This document shows, in pieces, positions 14,468 through 24,352 of a stretch of DNA of 64,000 bases. A program made the translations under genes and the position numbers. Origin of the DNA: Halomonas sp. KG2 (GTDB lineage: Bacteria > Pseudomonadota > Gammaproteobacteria > Pseudomonadales > Halomonadaceae); NCBI GenBank assembly GCA_030440445.1, contig CP098528.1, forward strand, positions 1,922,001 to 1,986,000. Direction: 5' to 3'. A model generated the notes under the pieces. It worked only from the letters and a program-made list of their open reading frames with translations, had not been told where the DNA came from and made no database searches. Each line of letters opens with the position of its first letter. The first letter of the stretch is position 1.

Positions 14468-15034
14468 ATGTCAGAAGGGTTGTTTTTCCCAGTGATCGAA
14501 ACCGAACGGCTGACACTGCAGCCATTAGCAACCGATGATTCAGAAAGCCTGCTAGACATATTTTCTTCTCCTGAAGTGATGAAATATTGGAATACGGCAC
14601 CTTGGTCAGATATTCAGGACGCTTTGGATTTTATTGATGTCAGCAACGGTTCGATGCTGCGTGAAGAGTCACTAGTGCTTGGGATATATCTGAAGTCAAC
14701 AAGTGATCTGGTGGGGAAGTGCATGCTGTTTAGTTATGACAAAGAGTCTAAGCGTGCTGAGGTCGGCTTTGGCTTAGGCCAGCGCTATTGGGGCAAAGGC
14801 TATATTAATGAAGCGGGTGAAGCCTTGATACAGTATGGCTTTAATGCACTGGGGCTTCGTCGTATTGAAGCTGAAATTGACCCAGATAATCACGCTTCAG
14901 CGAAAGCGCTTGAGAAGCTTGGCTTTACTCTAGAAGGGGTGCTTCGGCAGCGATGGGAAGTGAACGGTGTTGTCTCTGATTCCGCGTTGTATGGAAGGCT
15001 GATAAGTGACCCGTCGTCAACCTCCCGCGATTAA
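14468..15034 (+). CDS. GNAT family N-acetyltransferase (ribosomal-protein type)
   Basis: 188 residues. It begins MSEGLFFPVIETERLTLQPL, then ATDDSESLLDIFSSPEVMKYW, GFGLGQRYWGKGYINEAGEA (acetyl-CoA motif) and AEIDPDNHASAKALEKLGF, the classic RimJ/RimL/SpeG-like layout. RBS AAAAAGGAG sits 6 bases before ATG 14468. Third intact GNAT in the accessory region. Substrate unknown. Confidence 0.85.
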   Translation: MSEGLFFPVIETERLTLQPLATDDSESLLDIFSSPEVMKYWNTAPWSDIQDALDFIDVSNGSMLREESLVLGIYLKSTSDLVGKCMLFSYDKESKRAEVGFGLGQRYWGKGYINEAGEALIQYGFNALGLRRIEAEIDPDNHASAKALEKLGFTLEGVLRQRWEVNGVVSDSALYGRLISDPSSTSRD

Positions 15035-15110
15035 TGCGCCTTCCAGGCCCTGTTGTTTGTGGCGGGCAGCATGCCTCTACCCTCATGATAGATTTTATGA
15101 TGTTTAAAGG

Positions 15111-16007
15111 ATGATGACAGTGGATTGCAAACAACGAGTTTCGCGCTGGATTATATCGATTTGCTTAATAGCGGTTCCTTCTGTGTTGATGGCTCAGGAT
15201 GATAATTTGCTTACAGAGGTTGATCGTATAGAGAGACAGTTGGATGCACGTGTTGGTTTTGCAGCCTATGACCTGGAAACTGAGCAGCGCTGGGAATACA
15301 ACGCAGACCAACTGTTCGCGATGTCCAGTACCTTTAAAACCTTAGCGTGTGCAGTGCTGCTGCAGCGTGTGGATGAAGGAAGTGAGCAACTCGAAAGACG
15401 AGTGGAAGTATCGGCTTCTGACATTGTTACTTATTCACCCGTTACCGAAGCGTATGCGGATAACCGGGAAATATCGCTATTTGAACTCTGCGAGGCGACG
15501 ATGACAACCAGCGATAACACCGCGGCTAACCTGATCTTACAGGCGATTGGTGGACCACAGGCCGTGACGGCGTTTGTGAGAGAGTTGGGGGATAGTGTCA
15601 CGCGTTTGGACCGTTGGGAGACAGAGTTAAACGAGGCTGCTCCACATGATGAGCGTGATACCTCCACGCCCAATGCAATGGTGAGTAACCTTGAGAAGCT
15701 GGTAGTGGGAAACGCGCTATCGCCTCAGTCGAAAAACCAACTGCGTGAATGGTTGGTCAATAATGAAGTGGCTGATGGCTTGTTTAGGTCACAAATGCCT
15801 GATGAGTGGGTAATTGGAGATCGAACGGGAGCCGGTGGTTTTGGTTCAAGATCGATTACCGCTGTTATATGGCCGCCCGGGCGCGAGCCTACCATCGTGG
15901 CGTTTTATATCACCGAAACGGACGCATCATTTGAAGAACGAAATAGCGCGATAGCAGAACTGGGAAGTGTGATTAGAGATGTTATTGAGACGAGTAGCGC
16001 TTTGTAG
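15111..16007 (+). CDS. class A beta-lactamase, RTG subgroup
   Basis: 298 residues with a signal peptide (about 1-28, ending VLMA-Q) for periplasmic export. All class A landmarks are visible: S73-T-F-K76 (Ambler S70xxK), S134-D-N (SDN loop), R168-W-E170-T-E-L-N174 (omega loop with general base E166), and R238-T-G in place of the usual KTG. R234-T-G is the signature of carbenicillinases such as CARB/PSE and RTG enzymes. Cysteines C80 and C127 correspond roughly to the 77-123 disulfide. Two tandem ATGs (15111, 15114) lie very close to the AAGG, so GTG 15120 may be the true start. No ampR-like regulator is adjacent. It should hydrolyse penicillins; spectrum is untested. Confidence 0.9.
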   Translation: MMTVDCKQRVSRWIISICLIAVPSVLMAQDDNLLTEVDRIERQLDARVGFAAYDLETEQRWEYNADQLFAMSSTFKTLACAVLLQRVDEGSEQLERRVEVSASDIVTYSPVTEAYADNREISLFELCEATMTTSDNTAANLILQAIGGPQAVTAFVRELGDSVTRLDRWETELNEAAPHDERDTSTPNAMVSNLEKLVVGNALSPQSKNQLREWLVNNEVADGLFRSQMPDEWVIGDRTGAGGFGSRSITAVIWPPGREPTIVAFYITETDASFEERNSAIAELGSVIRDVIETSSAL

Positions 16008-16011
16008 TTGT

Positions 16012-16037
16012 CCAGGCATCGCTTCGCAGGTGCCTGG
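16012..16037. terminator. hairpin between bla and LysR
   Basis: CCAGGCA (16012-16018) pairs with TGCCTGG (16031-16037). It lies between converging genes with no T-run, and may act as a weak two-way terminator. Confidence 0.4.
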
Positions 16038-16077
16038 TAGGCTCGCGTAGCGCTTTCCCGCAAACTGGTGCGTGCGG

Positions 16078-16977
16078 CTAGTTGAGAGTGACGTGGCGGG
16101 TACTTTCCAGTTCTTCAATCATTTTTTTAGCGGCATTGGAAAGCGTACGACTGGTGTGGACGAGATAGCCCAACGGGCGCTGGATGGAGGCGGTGTCTAC
16201 ATTGAGCTCGATGAGTTCGCTATCGATCATGTTTTCAGGTAACAGGCTCCAGCCAAGGCCCACGCTGCACATCATTTTCAGCGTTTCTAAATAGTTGGTC
16301 GCCATGCTAACGGGAAGCTGTAGGCCCACTTCGGCAAAACGTTGGCCAATCAAGGTGCGGGTAAAGGTTTTGGCACCTGGCAGCACGCAATTGAATTCAC
16401 ATAATTCAGTCAAGCTGAGCGGGCTGCTAGTGTAGCGGGTACGCTGCGCCAATGGGTGGTCGGTGGCGCAGACAAAACACAGCCGGTCGCGCCATAGCTC
16501 TACCACGTGAAGCTGTTCAACGGGGTGGGGGGCGAGAGTGACTATTGCCATCTCCAGCGTGCCGTCGACCACGCCTTGGTAGGCTAGCTCTGAGTCCAGA
16601 AAGTGCAGGTCTAGCGCCACTTCCGGGTGGCGATGAGTGTATTGCTTTAACAGCGGTGGCAGTCGGTGTAGACCGATGTGGTGACTGGTGGCTAGCATTA
16701 GCTTACCGCCTACTTGGCCAGAAAGATTGGCAAGTGCTCGGCGGCTGTCTTCCACGGTAAACAGTATGTGCTGTGCTTTGGGAAGTAATACATTGCCCGC
16801 TTCGGTCAGCGCAATACGCCGCCCGATGCGGTCAAATAACCGGGTGCCAAGTTGGTCTTCCAGAGTAGCGATGCGTTTGCTTACTGCAGGCTGCGTTAAA
16901 TACAGCTGTTCCGCCGCGCGGGAAAAGCTCTGGGTTTCGGCAACGGCCAGAAATGCTTGCAGGCTTTGAGTATCCAC
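16078..16977 (-). CDS. LysR-type regulator divergent from leuC
   Basis: 299 residues. The HTH reads MDTQSLQAFLAVAETQSFSR, then AAEQLYLTQPAVSKRIATLEDQLGTRLFDR, a CbbR/CysB-type LysR. The effector domain begins KLMLATSHHIGLHRLPPLLK. A LysR gene divergent from leuC is, as I recall, also present in Pseudomonas, so it may regulate the leucine operon, but the ligand is unknown. The 197-base divergent region holds two palindromes (17003-17016 and 17037-17051). Confidence 0.85.
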   Translation of the reverse strand: MDTQSLQAFLAVAETQSFSRAAEQLYLTQPAVSKRIATLEDQLGTRLFDRIGRRIALTEAGNVLLPKAQHILFTVEDSRRALANLSGQVGGKLMLATSHHIGLHRLPPLLKQYTHRHPEVALDLHFLDSELAYQGVVDGTLEMAIVTLAPHPVEQLHVVELWRDRLCFVCATDHPLAQRTRYTSSPLSLTELCEFNCVLPGAKTFTRTLIGQRFAEVGLQLPVSMATNYLETLKMMCSVGLGWSLLPENMIDSELIELNVDTASIQRPLGYLVHTSRTLSNAAKKMIEELESTRHVTLN

Positions 16978-17002
16978 TTGCGACTCCCTGAACAGGTATT
17001 TC

Positions 17003-17051
17003 TAACTAGGTAGTTAATAGGTGCTACTGAATAAGTATTCCAGTTTGGAAT
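17003..17051. promoter_or_regulatory. two palindromes in the LysR/leuC divergent promoter
   Basis: TAACTAGGTAGTTA (17003-17016) is a perfect 6-2-6 palindrome. ATTCCAGTTTGGAAT (17037-17051) is a perfect 6-3-6 palindrome that also fits T-N11-A. Their centres are about 34-35 bases apart, close to three helical turns, as expected of a recognition and an activation site for one LysR tetramer. Confidence 0.5.
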
Positions 17052-17174
17052 CTAATCTATGAATAACATGAATTGCTTTTATGTGCGACTCGCGTGACAC
17101 TGCCTGTATAGCCACATAAGCAGCACGTAGAGGCTGCCATACCGAACTAGCAGGGCAATGCCCAGGAGAGCAAC

Positions 17175-18626
17175 ATGTCAGGTCAAACGCTTTACGACAA
17201 ACTCTGGAATCAACATTTGGTGAAACAGCGTGACGACGGCACGGCGTTGATCTATATCGACCGCCAGTTGCTTCACGAAGTCACCTCGCCCCAGGCGTTT
17301 GAAGGCCTGCGCCTGGCTAATCGTAAGCCTTGGCGTTTAGATGCTAACTTGGCAACGCCGGACCACAACGTGCCTACGACGGTAAAAGAGCGCGCTGAAG
17401 GCAATAGCGGTATTAAAGACCCCGTATCGTTAATCCAAGTACAAACCTTGGACGATAACTGCCTTGAGTACGGCATTGAAGAGTTCAAAATCAACGACCC
17501 GCGCCAGGGTATCGTGCACGTGGTAGGCCCAGAGCAGGGCGCAACGTTGCCCGGTATGACCGTGGTGTGCGGCGACTCCCACACCGCTACCCACGGTGCG
17601 TTTGGTGCCTTGGCCCATGGTATTGGCACCTCAGAAGTTGAGCACGTTATGGCGACCCAGTGCTTGCTGGCGCAAAAAATGAAGAACATGCAAGTGCGCG
17701 TGGAAGGCGAGCTTGGCCTGGGCGTGACCGCTAAAGACGTGGTGTTGGCGATTATTGGCAAGATTGGCACCGCTGGTGGTACGGGCTATGCCATTGAGTT
17801 TGCCGGTAGTGCGATTGAGTCGCTCTCTATGGAAGGCCGCATGACCGTATGCAACATGGCCATTGAAGCTGGCGCCCGTGTGGGCTTGATTGCCGTCGAT
17901 GACACGACGATTGATTACCTGGCCGAGCGTCCCTTTGCGCCCACTGCAGAGCAGTGGGAAGCAGCGGTCGCTGACTGGCGCAACCTGGTTTCCGATGCTG
18001 ACGCGCAGTTCGATAAAGTGGTTACACTGCAAGCTGACGAGATCGAACCTCAGGTCAGTTGGGGGACTAGCCCGGAAATGGTCACCGGTATTTCCGGCCA
18101 AGTGCCAGATCCCCAAGCCGCGTTGGATGACACCGTGCAGCGCAGCCACGCGCGGGCCCTCGAGTATATGGGCTTGCAGGCAAACCAGAAAATTACCGAT
18201 ATAAAGCTCGACAAAGTATTTATCGGCTCCTGTACTAACTCGCGTATTGAGGATTTACGCGAAGCGGCCAAGGTAGCGAAAGGCAATAAAGTTGCTGGCT
18301 CTATTAAGCTTGCCATGGTGGTGCCGGGCTCTGGTTTGGTGAAACGCCAGGCGGAAGCAGAAGGCTTGGATAAAATCTTTATTGAAGCAGGCTTTGAGTG
18401 GCGTGAACCGGGTTGCTCAATGTGCTTGGCAATGAATGCCGACAAGTTGGGCGCTGGTGAACACTGTGCATCAACGTCTAACCGCAATTTTGAAGGTCGT
18501 CAGGGGTATGGCGGTCGCACGCATCTGGTGAGCCCTGCGATGGCCGCGGCAGCAGCGATTGCTGGTCACTTTGTTGATGTACGCACCTTACCCGCTAACG
18601 ACACTAGCCACGCGCAGGAGGCCTAA
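17175..18626 (+). CDS. leuC: 3-isopropylmalate dehydratase large subunit
   Basis: 483 residues, aconitase fold. Converts 2-isopropylmalate to 3-isopropylmalate with LeuD in leucine synthesis. The three cysteines for the 4Fe-4S cluster are visible: C353 in [11 protein letters not shown], and C414 and C417 in [32 protein letters not shown] (131-151) is the active-site signature. RBS AGGAGA lies 5 bases before the ATG. First gene of a leuC-leuD-leuB block; only 3 bases separate it from leuD. Confidence 0.97.
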   Translation: MSGQTLYDKLWNQHLVKQRDDGTALIYIDRQLLHEVTSPQAFEGLRLANRKPWRLDANLATPDHNVPTTVKERAEGNSGIKDPVSLIQVQTLDDNCLEYGIEEFKINDPRQGIVHVVGPEQGATLPGMTVVCGDSHTATHGAFGALAHGIGTSEVEHVMATQCLLAQKMKNMQVRVEGELGLGVTAKDVVLAIIGKIGTAGGTGYAIEFAGSAIESLSMEGRMTVCNMAIEAGARVGLIAVDDTTIDYLAERPFAPTAEQWEAAVADWRNLVSDADAQFDKVVTLQADEIEPQVSWGTSPEMVTGISGQVPDPQAALDDTVQRSHARALEYMGLQANQKITDIKLDKVFIGSCTNSRIEDLREAAKVAKGNKVAGSIKLAMVVPGSGLVKRQAEAEGLDKIFIEAGFEWREPGCSMCLAMNADKLGAGEHCASTSNRNFEGRQGYGGRTHLVSPAMAAAAAIAGHFVDVRTLPANDTSHAQEA

Positions 18627-18629
18627 GCC

Positions 18630-19277
18630 ATGAAAAAGTTTGAACGTTTAGAAGGAATCGTCGCGCCGCTTGACCGTGCTAATGTCGATACCGACCTGAT
18701 TATTCCGAAGCAGTTTTTGAAGTCGATTAAGCGCACAGGCTTTGGCGTGAACCTGTTTGATGAACTGCGCTACCTGGATGAAGGCCAGCCAGGACAAGAC
18801 TGTTCGCAGCGTCCTCTGAACCCAGATTTTGTCTTGAACCAACCGCGTTACCAAGGTGCTGAAGTATTGCTGGCGCGTCGCAACTTTGGCTGTGGTAGTT
18901 CCCGCGAGCACGCCCCGTGGGCGCTGGAAGATTTTGGTTTCAAAGCGGTGATTGCGCCAAGCTTTGCCGATATTTTCTACAACAATGCTTTCAAAAACGG
19001 CATTCTGCTGATTACCTTGGAAGAAGATGTTGTTGACCGCCTGTTTACGGAAGTGGCAGGCAGTGAAGGCTATCAATTAGACGTAGATTTAGAAAATCAG
19101 CGGGTCATTACGCCCAGTGGCGAAATTCTCGAATTTGAGGTGGATGCGTTCCGTAAGCACTGCCTGCTGAACGGCTTGGACGATATTGGTATTACCCTGC
19201 AGGACGAAGACGCAATTCGCGCGTTTGAAGAAAAACACCGCCAGCAGCGTCCTTGGTTGTTCCGTCAGCCTGCGTAA
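18630..19277 (+). CDS. leuD: 3-isopropylmalate dehydratase small subunit
   Basis: 215 residues. [20 protein letters not shown], then [13 protein letters not shown], and [21 protein letters not shown] (about 88-108) are the LeuD swivel-domain signatures. Forms the active dehydratase with LeuC. It starts 3 bases after leuC, with GGAGG overlapping the leuC end. Confidence 0.97.
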   Translation: MKKFERLEGIVAPLDRANVDTDLIIPKQFLKSIKRTGFGVNLFDELRYLDEGQPGQDCSQRPLNPDFVLNQPRYQGAEVLLARRNFGCGSSREHAPWALEDFGFKAVIAPSFADIFYNNAFKNGILLITLEEDVVDRLFTEVAGSEGYQLDVDLENQRVITPSGEILEFEVDAFRKHCLLNGLDDIGITLQDEDAIRAFEEKHRQQRPWLFRQPA

Positions 19278-19319
19278 GTGTTCATTCACCTTTAACGTTT
19301 GAAATGCTAAGGAAATTGC

Positions 19320-20399
19320 ATGACTCATAAGGTATTACTGCTGCCGGGTGATGGTATTGGCCCTGAAATTGCGGCTCAGGCGGCTCGCTTGCTGAAGGCC
19401 TGTCAGGAAGCTGGTTTGGATATCGACGTCGAAGAAGGCCTTGTCGGTGGCTCTGCTTACGATGTTCACGGTGAGCCACTGCCTGCTGAAACTCTTGAAA
19501 AAGCCAAGGCAGCCAGTGCTATTTTGCTGGGCGCTGTTGGTGGCCCCAAATGGGACACTCTCGAAGACCTTTCCAAGCGTCCTGAAAAAGGCCTGTTAGG
19601 TCTGCGGAAAAACTTAGGTTTGTTCGGCAACCTGCGTCCGGCCATGCTTTATCCGCAGTTGGCTAGCGCCTCTAGCTTGAAGCCGGAGTTAGTGGCTGGG
19701 CTGGATATTATGATTGTCCGCGAGCTTACCGGTGGCATCTATTTCGGCCAGCCACGTGGCATTGAAGAGCGCAACGGCGAGCGGGTGGGTTTTAACACCT
19801 ATATCTACTCTGAAAGCGAAATTGAGCGTATTGGTCGCGTCGCCTTTGAAATGGCTCAGAAGCGCGGCAAAAAGCTCTGCTCGGTAGATAAAGCCAACGT
19901 GTTGGAAGTCACTATTCTGTGGCGTGAAGTGATGGAGCGTTTGGCACCGGAGTACCCGGATGTTGAGCTTTCCCATATGTACGTGGATAACGCCGCCATG
20001 CAGCTGGTGCGCGCGCCGAAACAGTTTGATGTGGTAGTGACGGGCAACATGTTTGGCGATATTCTTTCCGATGCCGCTGCCATGCTTACCGGCTCTATCG
20101 GCATGTTGCCTTCAGCGTCGCTAAACGAGAGTGGGCAGGGTATGTACGAGCCTTGCCACGGTAGCGCGCCGGATATCGCTGGGCAGAATATTGCTAACCC
20201 ATTAGCAATGATGCTGTCGGTCGCGATGATGTTGCGCTATTCATTGAATGAAACCGCCATGGCTGAGCGCATTGAAGCCGCTGTTGGTAGTGTGTTGGAT
20301 AATGGCTTGCGTACTGCTGACATTGCCTCTGAAGGAACGCGCCGTGTCTCTACCGATGAGATGGGTGATGCTGTATTGGCGGCCTTCGCAAAAAATTAA
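19320..20399 (+). CDS. leuB: 3-isopropylmalate dehydrogenase
   Basis: 359 residues. Oxidative decarboxylation of 3-isopropylmalate with NAD+, third step of leucine synthesis. Begins [20 protein letters not shown]. The family signature [21 protein letters not shown] (about 243-263) and the [14 protein letters not shown] loop (about 134-147) are present. It follows leuD by 42 bases; the operon appears to end at the hairpin at 20447-20471. Confidence 0.97.
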   Translation: MTHKVLLLPGDGIGPEIAAQAARLLKACQEAGLDIDVEEGLVGGSAYDVHGEPLPAETLEKAKAASAILLGAVGGPKWDTLEDLSKRPEKGLLGLRKNLGLFGNLRPAMLYPQLASASSLKPELVAGLDIMIVRELTGGIYFGQPRGIEERNGERVGFNTYIYSESEIERIGRVAFEMAQKRGKKLCSVDKANVLEVTILWREVMERLAPEYPDVELSHMYVDNAAMQLVRAPKQFDVVVTGNMFGDILSDAAAMLTGSIGMLPSASLNESGQGMYEPCHGSAPDIAGQNIANPLAMMLSVAMMLRYSLNETAMAERIEAAVGSVLDNGLRTADIASEGTRRVSTDEMGDAVLAAFAKN

Positions 20400-20446
20400 A
20401 TTATGTATAAAGCGTGCTAACTAATTGACGCTGAAAGGTATTAACA

Positions 20447-20471
20447 GTCGGCCACCCAGGGGGTGGCCGAC
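20447..20471 (+). terminator. hairpin after leuB
   Basis: GTCGGCCACCC (20447-20457) pairs perfectly with GGGTGGCCGAC (20461-20471), loop AGG. The following bases (GTTGTGTCT) are only moderately T-rich. Likely terminator for leuCDB. Confidence 0.65.
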
Positions 20472-20490
20472 GTTGTGTCTAATATTTGTG

Positions 20491-20496
20491 TATAAT
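20491..20496 (+). promoter_or_regulatory. -10 box of asd promoter
   Basis: Perfect TATAAT 32 bases before the asd ATG, just past the leuB hairpin. No consensus -35 is visible. Suggests asd is transcribed on its own. Confidence 0.45.
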
Positions 20497-20527
20497 ATCG
20501 CTCTCATTCTTAGTTGGAGGACTTCAC

Positions 20528-21640
20528 ATGTTGAAAGTCGGTTTCGTGGGATGGCGTGGCATGGTTGGCTCAGTGCTGATGCAGCGCATGCAGGAAGATG
20601 GTGATTTTAACGGTATTGAACCGGTATTTTTCACCACCTCCCAAGTTGGTCAGCCTGGCCCCGATATCGGCGTGGACGTGCCTCCACTGAAAGATGCGTT
20701 TGATATTGATGCGTTAAAAGCACTGGACGTGGTGGTTACCTGTCAAGGTGGCGACTATACCAAGCCGGTTTATAAAGACTTGCGTGAGGCGGGTTGGAAA
20801 GGCTACTGGATTGATGCGGCCAGCACCCTGCGTATGGAAGACGAAGCGACCATTATTCTGGATCCGGTCAATCGTAAGGTGATCGATAACCAGTTGGCGA
20901 AGGGTGCTAAAACTTTTGTTGGCGGCAACTGCACCGTAAGCCTGATGCTGATGGGCTTGGGTGGCTTGTTCGAAGCAGACATGGTCGAGTGGATGACTTC
21001 CATGACGTACCAAGCAGCTTCCGGTTCAGGCGCCAAGCACATGCGCGAGCTGTTGAACCAAATGGGTCAACTGCGCGACAGCGTAGGCGAAGAGCTTAAA
21101 GATACCTCTAGCGAGATTCTGGATATCGACCGTAAAGTGACGGCTGCGATGCGCAGTGGTGACTTCCCCACGGATAATTTCGGTGCGCCGTTAGCGGGTA
21201 GCTTGCTGCCATGGATTGATACCAAGCTTGATAACGGCCAAAGCCGTGAAGAGTGGAAGGGCAGCGTTGAGACTAACAAGATCTTAGGTTTGCAAAATAA
21301 CCCGATCCCCATCGATGGCCTTTGCGTGCGCATTGGTGCAATGCGTTCTCACAGCCAAGCGTTCACTATTAAGCTGAAGCAAGATGTGCCGCTTGACGAG
21401 ATTGAAGATCGCATTGCCAAGCATAATGAGTGGGTTCAACTGATCCCGAACGACAAAGACGCTACAGTTGCTGGCCTAACGCCCGCTGCTGCGACTGGCA
21501 CGCTGCAAGTACCGGTCGGTCGTCTTCGCAAGCTGAATATGGGCGGCGAATATTTGTCAGCTTTCAGTGTTGGTGACCAGTTGTTATGGGGTGCTGCCGA
21601 GCCGCTCAAGCGTATGCTGAAGATCTTACGCGAGCAGTAG
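20528..21640 (+). CDS. asd: aspartate-semialdehyde dehydrogenase
   Basis: 370 residues from ATG 20528, with RBS TTGGAGGA. Reduces aspartyl phosphate to the semialdehyde, the branch point to lysine, threonine and methionine. [20 protein letters not shown] is the NADP-binding start, and [15 protein letters not shown] contains the catalytic Cys135. This is the longer gammaproteobacterial type, like E. coli Asd. It lies between leuB and fimV, the order I recall in Pseudomonas, but without the second asd-like (usg) gene. Confidence 0.97.
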   Translation: MLKVGFVGWRGMVGSVLMQRMQEDGDFNGIEPVFFTTSQVGQPGPDIGVDVPPLKDAFDIDALKALDVVVTCQGGDYTKPVYKDLREAGWKGYWIDAASTLRMEDEATIILDPVNRKVIDNQLAKGAKTFVGGNCTVSLMLMGLGGLFEADMVEWMTSMTYQAASGSGAKHMRELLNQMGQLRDSVGEELKDTSSEILDIDRKVTAAMRSGDFPTDNFGAPLAGSLLPWIDTKLDNGQSREEWKGSVETNKILGLQNNPIPIDGLCVRIGAMRSHSQAFTIKLKQDVPLDEIEDRIAKHNEWVQLIPNDKDATVAGLTPAAATGTLQVPVGRLRKLNMGGEYLSAFSVGDQLLWGAAEPLKRMLKILREQ

Positions 21641-21672
21641 AGCTCGCCACGCTTAAATAAAAGCGTTGATAG

Positions 21673-21707
21673 AAACGGGAAGCTGTTCGCAGCTTCCCGT
21701 TTTTTTA
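21673..21707 (+). terminator. Rho-independent terminator of asd
   Basis: AAACGGGAAGCTG (21673-21685), loop TTCG, CAGCTTCCCGTTT (21690-21702), then a T-run. Perfect 13-base stem. Confidence 0.95.
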
Positions 21708-21808
21708 TTCTCTGGGTGTGGTAAAAAGGAGGCAGCGTGTGATTTTGCTAAGTAAATGTAAGAAAGTGTGGCTTGGCCGCAACCAAATAAAAGGCAGCAG
21801 AGGCCTTT

Positions 21809-23365
21809 ATGAGAAAACAATTAACAGGGATGTTGGGACTTTCGCTAAGTGCTATTAGTCCACTAGCAGTGGCGCTTGGGTTGGGTCAGGCAACGGTCAA
21901 CTCACCATTAGATGCGCCGCTTGAGGCCACTGTGCCGCTTCAGGAAAGTGAGCGTTTCGCGCTGAGTGATTTACGTGTCGACCTGGCAAACGAATCGGCG
22001 TTTAGAGCGTTAGGGTTGGAGTGGACACCCCTTACCGCAAGTATCAGTGTTCAGGTTCAGGAGCAGCCTGCCGGGCATCGACTTTTGCTGCGCTCTTCCC
22101 AGGCAGTTCATGAGCCATGGTTGGATCTACTGTTAACGATTTCTTCGCCAGAAGGGCGACAAACGCGCGCTTTAACGCTGTTGTTTGATCCACCCGAGTA
22201 CGCGTTAGGCAGCCCTGTTGACGCCATTGGCTTGGCCGAAGCGACCAGCAGAGCAGCCGTTTCTATGGCATCGGCCGCACGCGATATTGTCTACGTAGCC
22301 AGTGGTGATACTCTTTGGAGCGTTGCCGCAAGGGTGAAGCCAGCCGATGTAACCATTCAACAAATGATGACGGCGCTCTTAGCCGCTAATCCCGCTGCAT
22401 TTCCCACTGGCAATGTAGATGAGCTCCGTGCAGGCCAGACGCTCAATATCCCTACCCGTCAACAGGTTATGTCGCGAACGTCCAGCAATGCTGCCCAGGC
22501 GATTCAAGCGATGCGTCAGCCTGTGGGCCGTCAGGTTGAACCCCAAGAAAAACCTGAAAGCCTTAGTGATTTGAGCGTGGAGCAGGTGGGCGAGCCAGCC
22601 ATGGAAAGTGTCGACCAAGGCACTAATTCATCCCCGCAAACATCCGATACTGTCGCCATCGAACAAGTGCTCGCTGAACAGCTGTTGGAGGGCCAGGATA
22701 GGCTGCTAGCGGCGCTTGACGAGCGCGAAGAAATGCATGAGGAGCTAGCTGTGCTGCGTCAAGAGGTGGCGTCGCTAACCCAAGCACTAAGCGCTTCTCT
22801 GCGCGAGCTTCAGCAAGCTCAAGAAATATCTGATGTGCTGGCGGGGAGTGCCGCGTTGATGGCAAACAGTCATACAGCTAACGAGGTACCTAACTTGAAC
22901 CATTCACAGAGTGCGTCAGGCACGCTTGTTGAACGCATTACTGCCTATCAATGGCCGCTTGCTAGTACTGCGTTAGCGCTTTTGTTGGGAGCGCTAGTAT
23001 GGTCGCGTAGGCGTCGTGAACGGCAGTGGGAAGATGTTCCGCCCACTTCCTCGGTTTATAACGCTGATGCGATGCCAACGGCTACGTCTTCACCTGCTAC
23101 GTCTTCACCTACCACGCCTTCACCTGCTACGTCTTCACCTACTATGCCTTCATCTACTACTGAGCCACCAGCGCGGGATTCATCGGCGGCGGATACAGTA
23201 TCAGCTAACAGTGAGCCAGTACCGATAGGTGAGGCCGAACGGCAGAAGAAACCTTCGCCTCCAGGCATGGGGAGCAGCCAATATGGATGGAAGAGCGCCG
23301 AAGAACGCTGGGAAGTCGAAGAGGTGGCATTTGAGTCTCGACGTCGGGATAATGGCACACCCTAA
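21809..23365 (+). CDS. fimV: FimV/HubP-like polar protein, short form
   Basis: 518 residues. The N-terminus (about 1-130) has the signal peptide and the FimV domain (LGLGQATVNSPLDAPLEATV, LRVDLANESAFRALG). A LysM peptidoglycan-binding domain follows at about 160-215 (IVYVASGDTLWSVAAR...LRAGQTLNIP), then a coiled coil (about 285-345), one membrane helix (WPLASTALALLLGALVW, about 385-401) and a Ser/Thr/Pro-rich tail with repeated ATSSP/TTPSP units. The acidic TPR-containing C-terminal half of Pseudomonas FimV (about 900 residues) is not present. The protein probably organises the cell pole, as FimV/HubP do. Located between asd and truA as in Pseudomonas. Confidence 0.85.
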   Translation: MRKQLTGMLGLSLSAISPLAVALGLGQATVNSPLDAPLEATVPLQESERFALSDLRVDLANESAFRALGLEWTPLTASISVQVQEQPAGHRLLLRSSQAVHEPWLDLLLTISSPEGRQTRALTLLFDPPEYALGSPVDAIGLAEATSRAAVSMASAARDIVYVASGDTLWSVAARVKPADVTIQQMMTALLAANPAAFPTGNVDELRAGQTLNIPTRQQVMSRTSSNAAQAIQAMRQPVGRQVEPQEKPESLSDLSVEQVGEPAMESVDQGTNSSPQTSDTVAIEQVLAEQLLEGQDRLLAALDEREEMHEELAVLRQEVASLTQALSASLRELQQAQEISDVLAGSAALMANSHTANEVPNLNHSQSASGTLVERITAYQWPLASTALALLLGALVWSRRRRERQWEDVPPTSSVYNADAMPTATSSPATSSPTTPSPATSSPTMPSSTTEPPARDSSAADTVSANSEPVPIGEAERQKKPSPPGMGSSQYGWKSAEERWEVEEVAFESRRRDNGTP

Positions 23366-23389
23366 CTATCTTCTATGTGACGTGGCTTC

Positions 23390-24352
23390 ATGACGCTGTT
23401 TTACCATTTTGACGAAACAAAGCCCCTAACGGGGCGCCTAGCGATGGGCATTGAATATGATGGTACGCGCTTTTGCGGCTTTCAGCGTTTGAAGCATGCA
23501 GCTTCGGTTCAGCAAGCGGTGGAGGATGCGCTGGAGAAAGTGGCCAGCGCGCCAGTGCGTATTCATGCCAGTGGTCGAACCGATTCTGGTGTGCATGCCA
23601 CCCGTCAGATCCTCCATTTTGACCCGCCTGTTCAGCGTTCTGAAAAAGCCTGGATTTTTGGCAGCAATACCAATCTTCCTAGAGATGTCGCTGTGCGCTG
23701 GGTAAAACCTGTGTCCGATGACTTTCACTCTCGCCTGGGCGCACTAGGGCGTCGCTATCGTTATATTTTGTTGAATCAACTTAGTCGTCCGGTGTTAGAG
23801 CGCCACAACGTAACCTGGTGTCGAGATCCACTAGATGCCGATGCCATGCATCGGGCTGCACAGGCTCTGGTAGGCGAGCATGACTTCAGCAGCTTTCGAG
23901 CGGCGGGTTGCCAGTCCAAAACGCCTTGGCGGCAAATGCACTTTGTAGAAGTGAAACGCCATGGACCAATAGTGGTCATTGATATTCAGGGCAATGCTTT
24001 TTTGCACCACATGATTCGCAATATTGCGGGGGCACTGGTTAGCGTAGGGCGCGGTTCACAGGATGAAGGGCATATTGAACGCTTGCTGGCACTGAAGAAT
24101 CGCCGCAAAGGCGATGTTACTGCTCCAGCCTGTGGCCTCCATTTCGTAGACTCACTTTATGACGAACGATTCGATCTGCCCAAAGAGCCGTTAGGCCCCA
24201 ATCTGCTCGCATTTACCGGTGAGTGGACCGGGGAGCGTCAGTTACCTGATAATCCGCGCATTGCTGCAAGGCGCAAGTTGACGTTTAAGAGCCAGACGCC
24301 CTTAAACCAGCAAGAGCCAGCACCTTCAGAACAGCAGGAGACCCCGTTATGA
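23390..24352 (+). CDS. truA: tRNA pseudouridine synthase A
   Basis: 320 residues. Makes pseudouridine at positions 38-40 of tRNA anticodon arms. The catalytic aspartate is D65 in GRTDSGVHA. MGIEYDGTRFCGFQ and FLHHMIRNIAGALVSVG are family motifs. It is about 50 residues longer than E. coli TruA; the extra part is an N-terminal piece before MGIEYDG and a polar, Gln/Pro-rich tail. The 3' end overlaps trpF by 4 bases (ATGA). Confidence 0.95.
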   Translation: MTLFYHFDETKPLTGRLAMGIEYDGTRFCGFQRLKHAASVQQAVEDALEKVASAPVRIHASGRTDSGVHATRQILHFDPPVQRSEKAWIFGSNTNLPRDVAVRWVKPVSDDFHSRLGALGRRYRYILLNQLSRPVLERHNVTWCRDPLDADAMHRAAQALVGEHDFSSFRAAGCQSKTPWRQMHFVEVKRHGPIVVIDIQGNAFLHHMIRNIAGALVSVGRGSQDEGHIERLLALKNRRKGDVTAPACGLHFVDSLYDERFDLPKEPLGPNLLAFTGEWTGERQLPDNPRIAARRKLTFKSQTPLNQQEPAPSEQQETPL

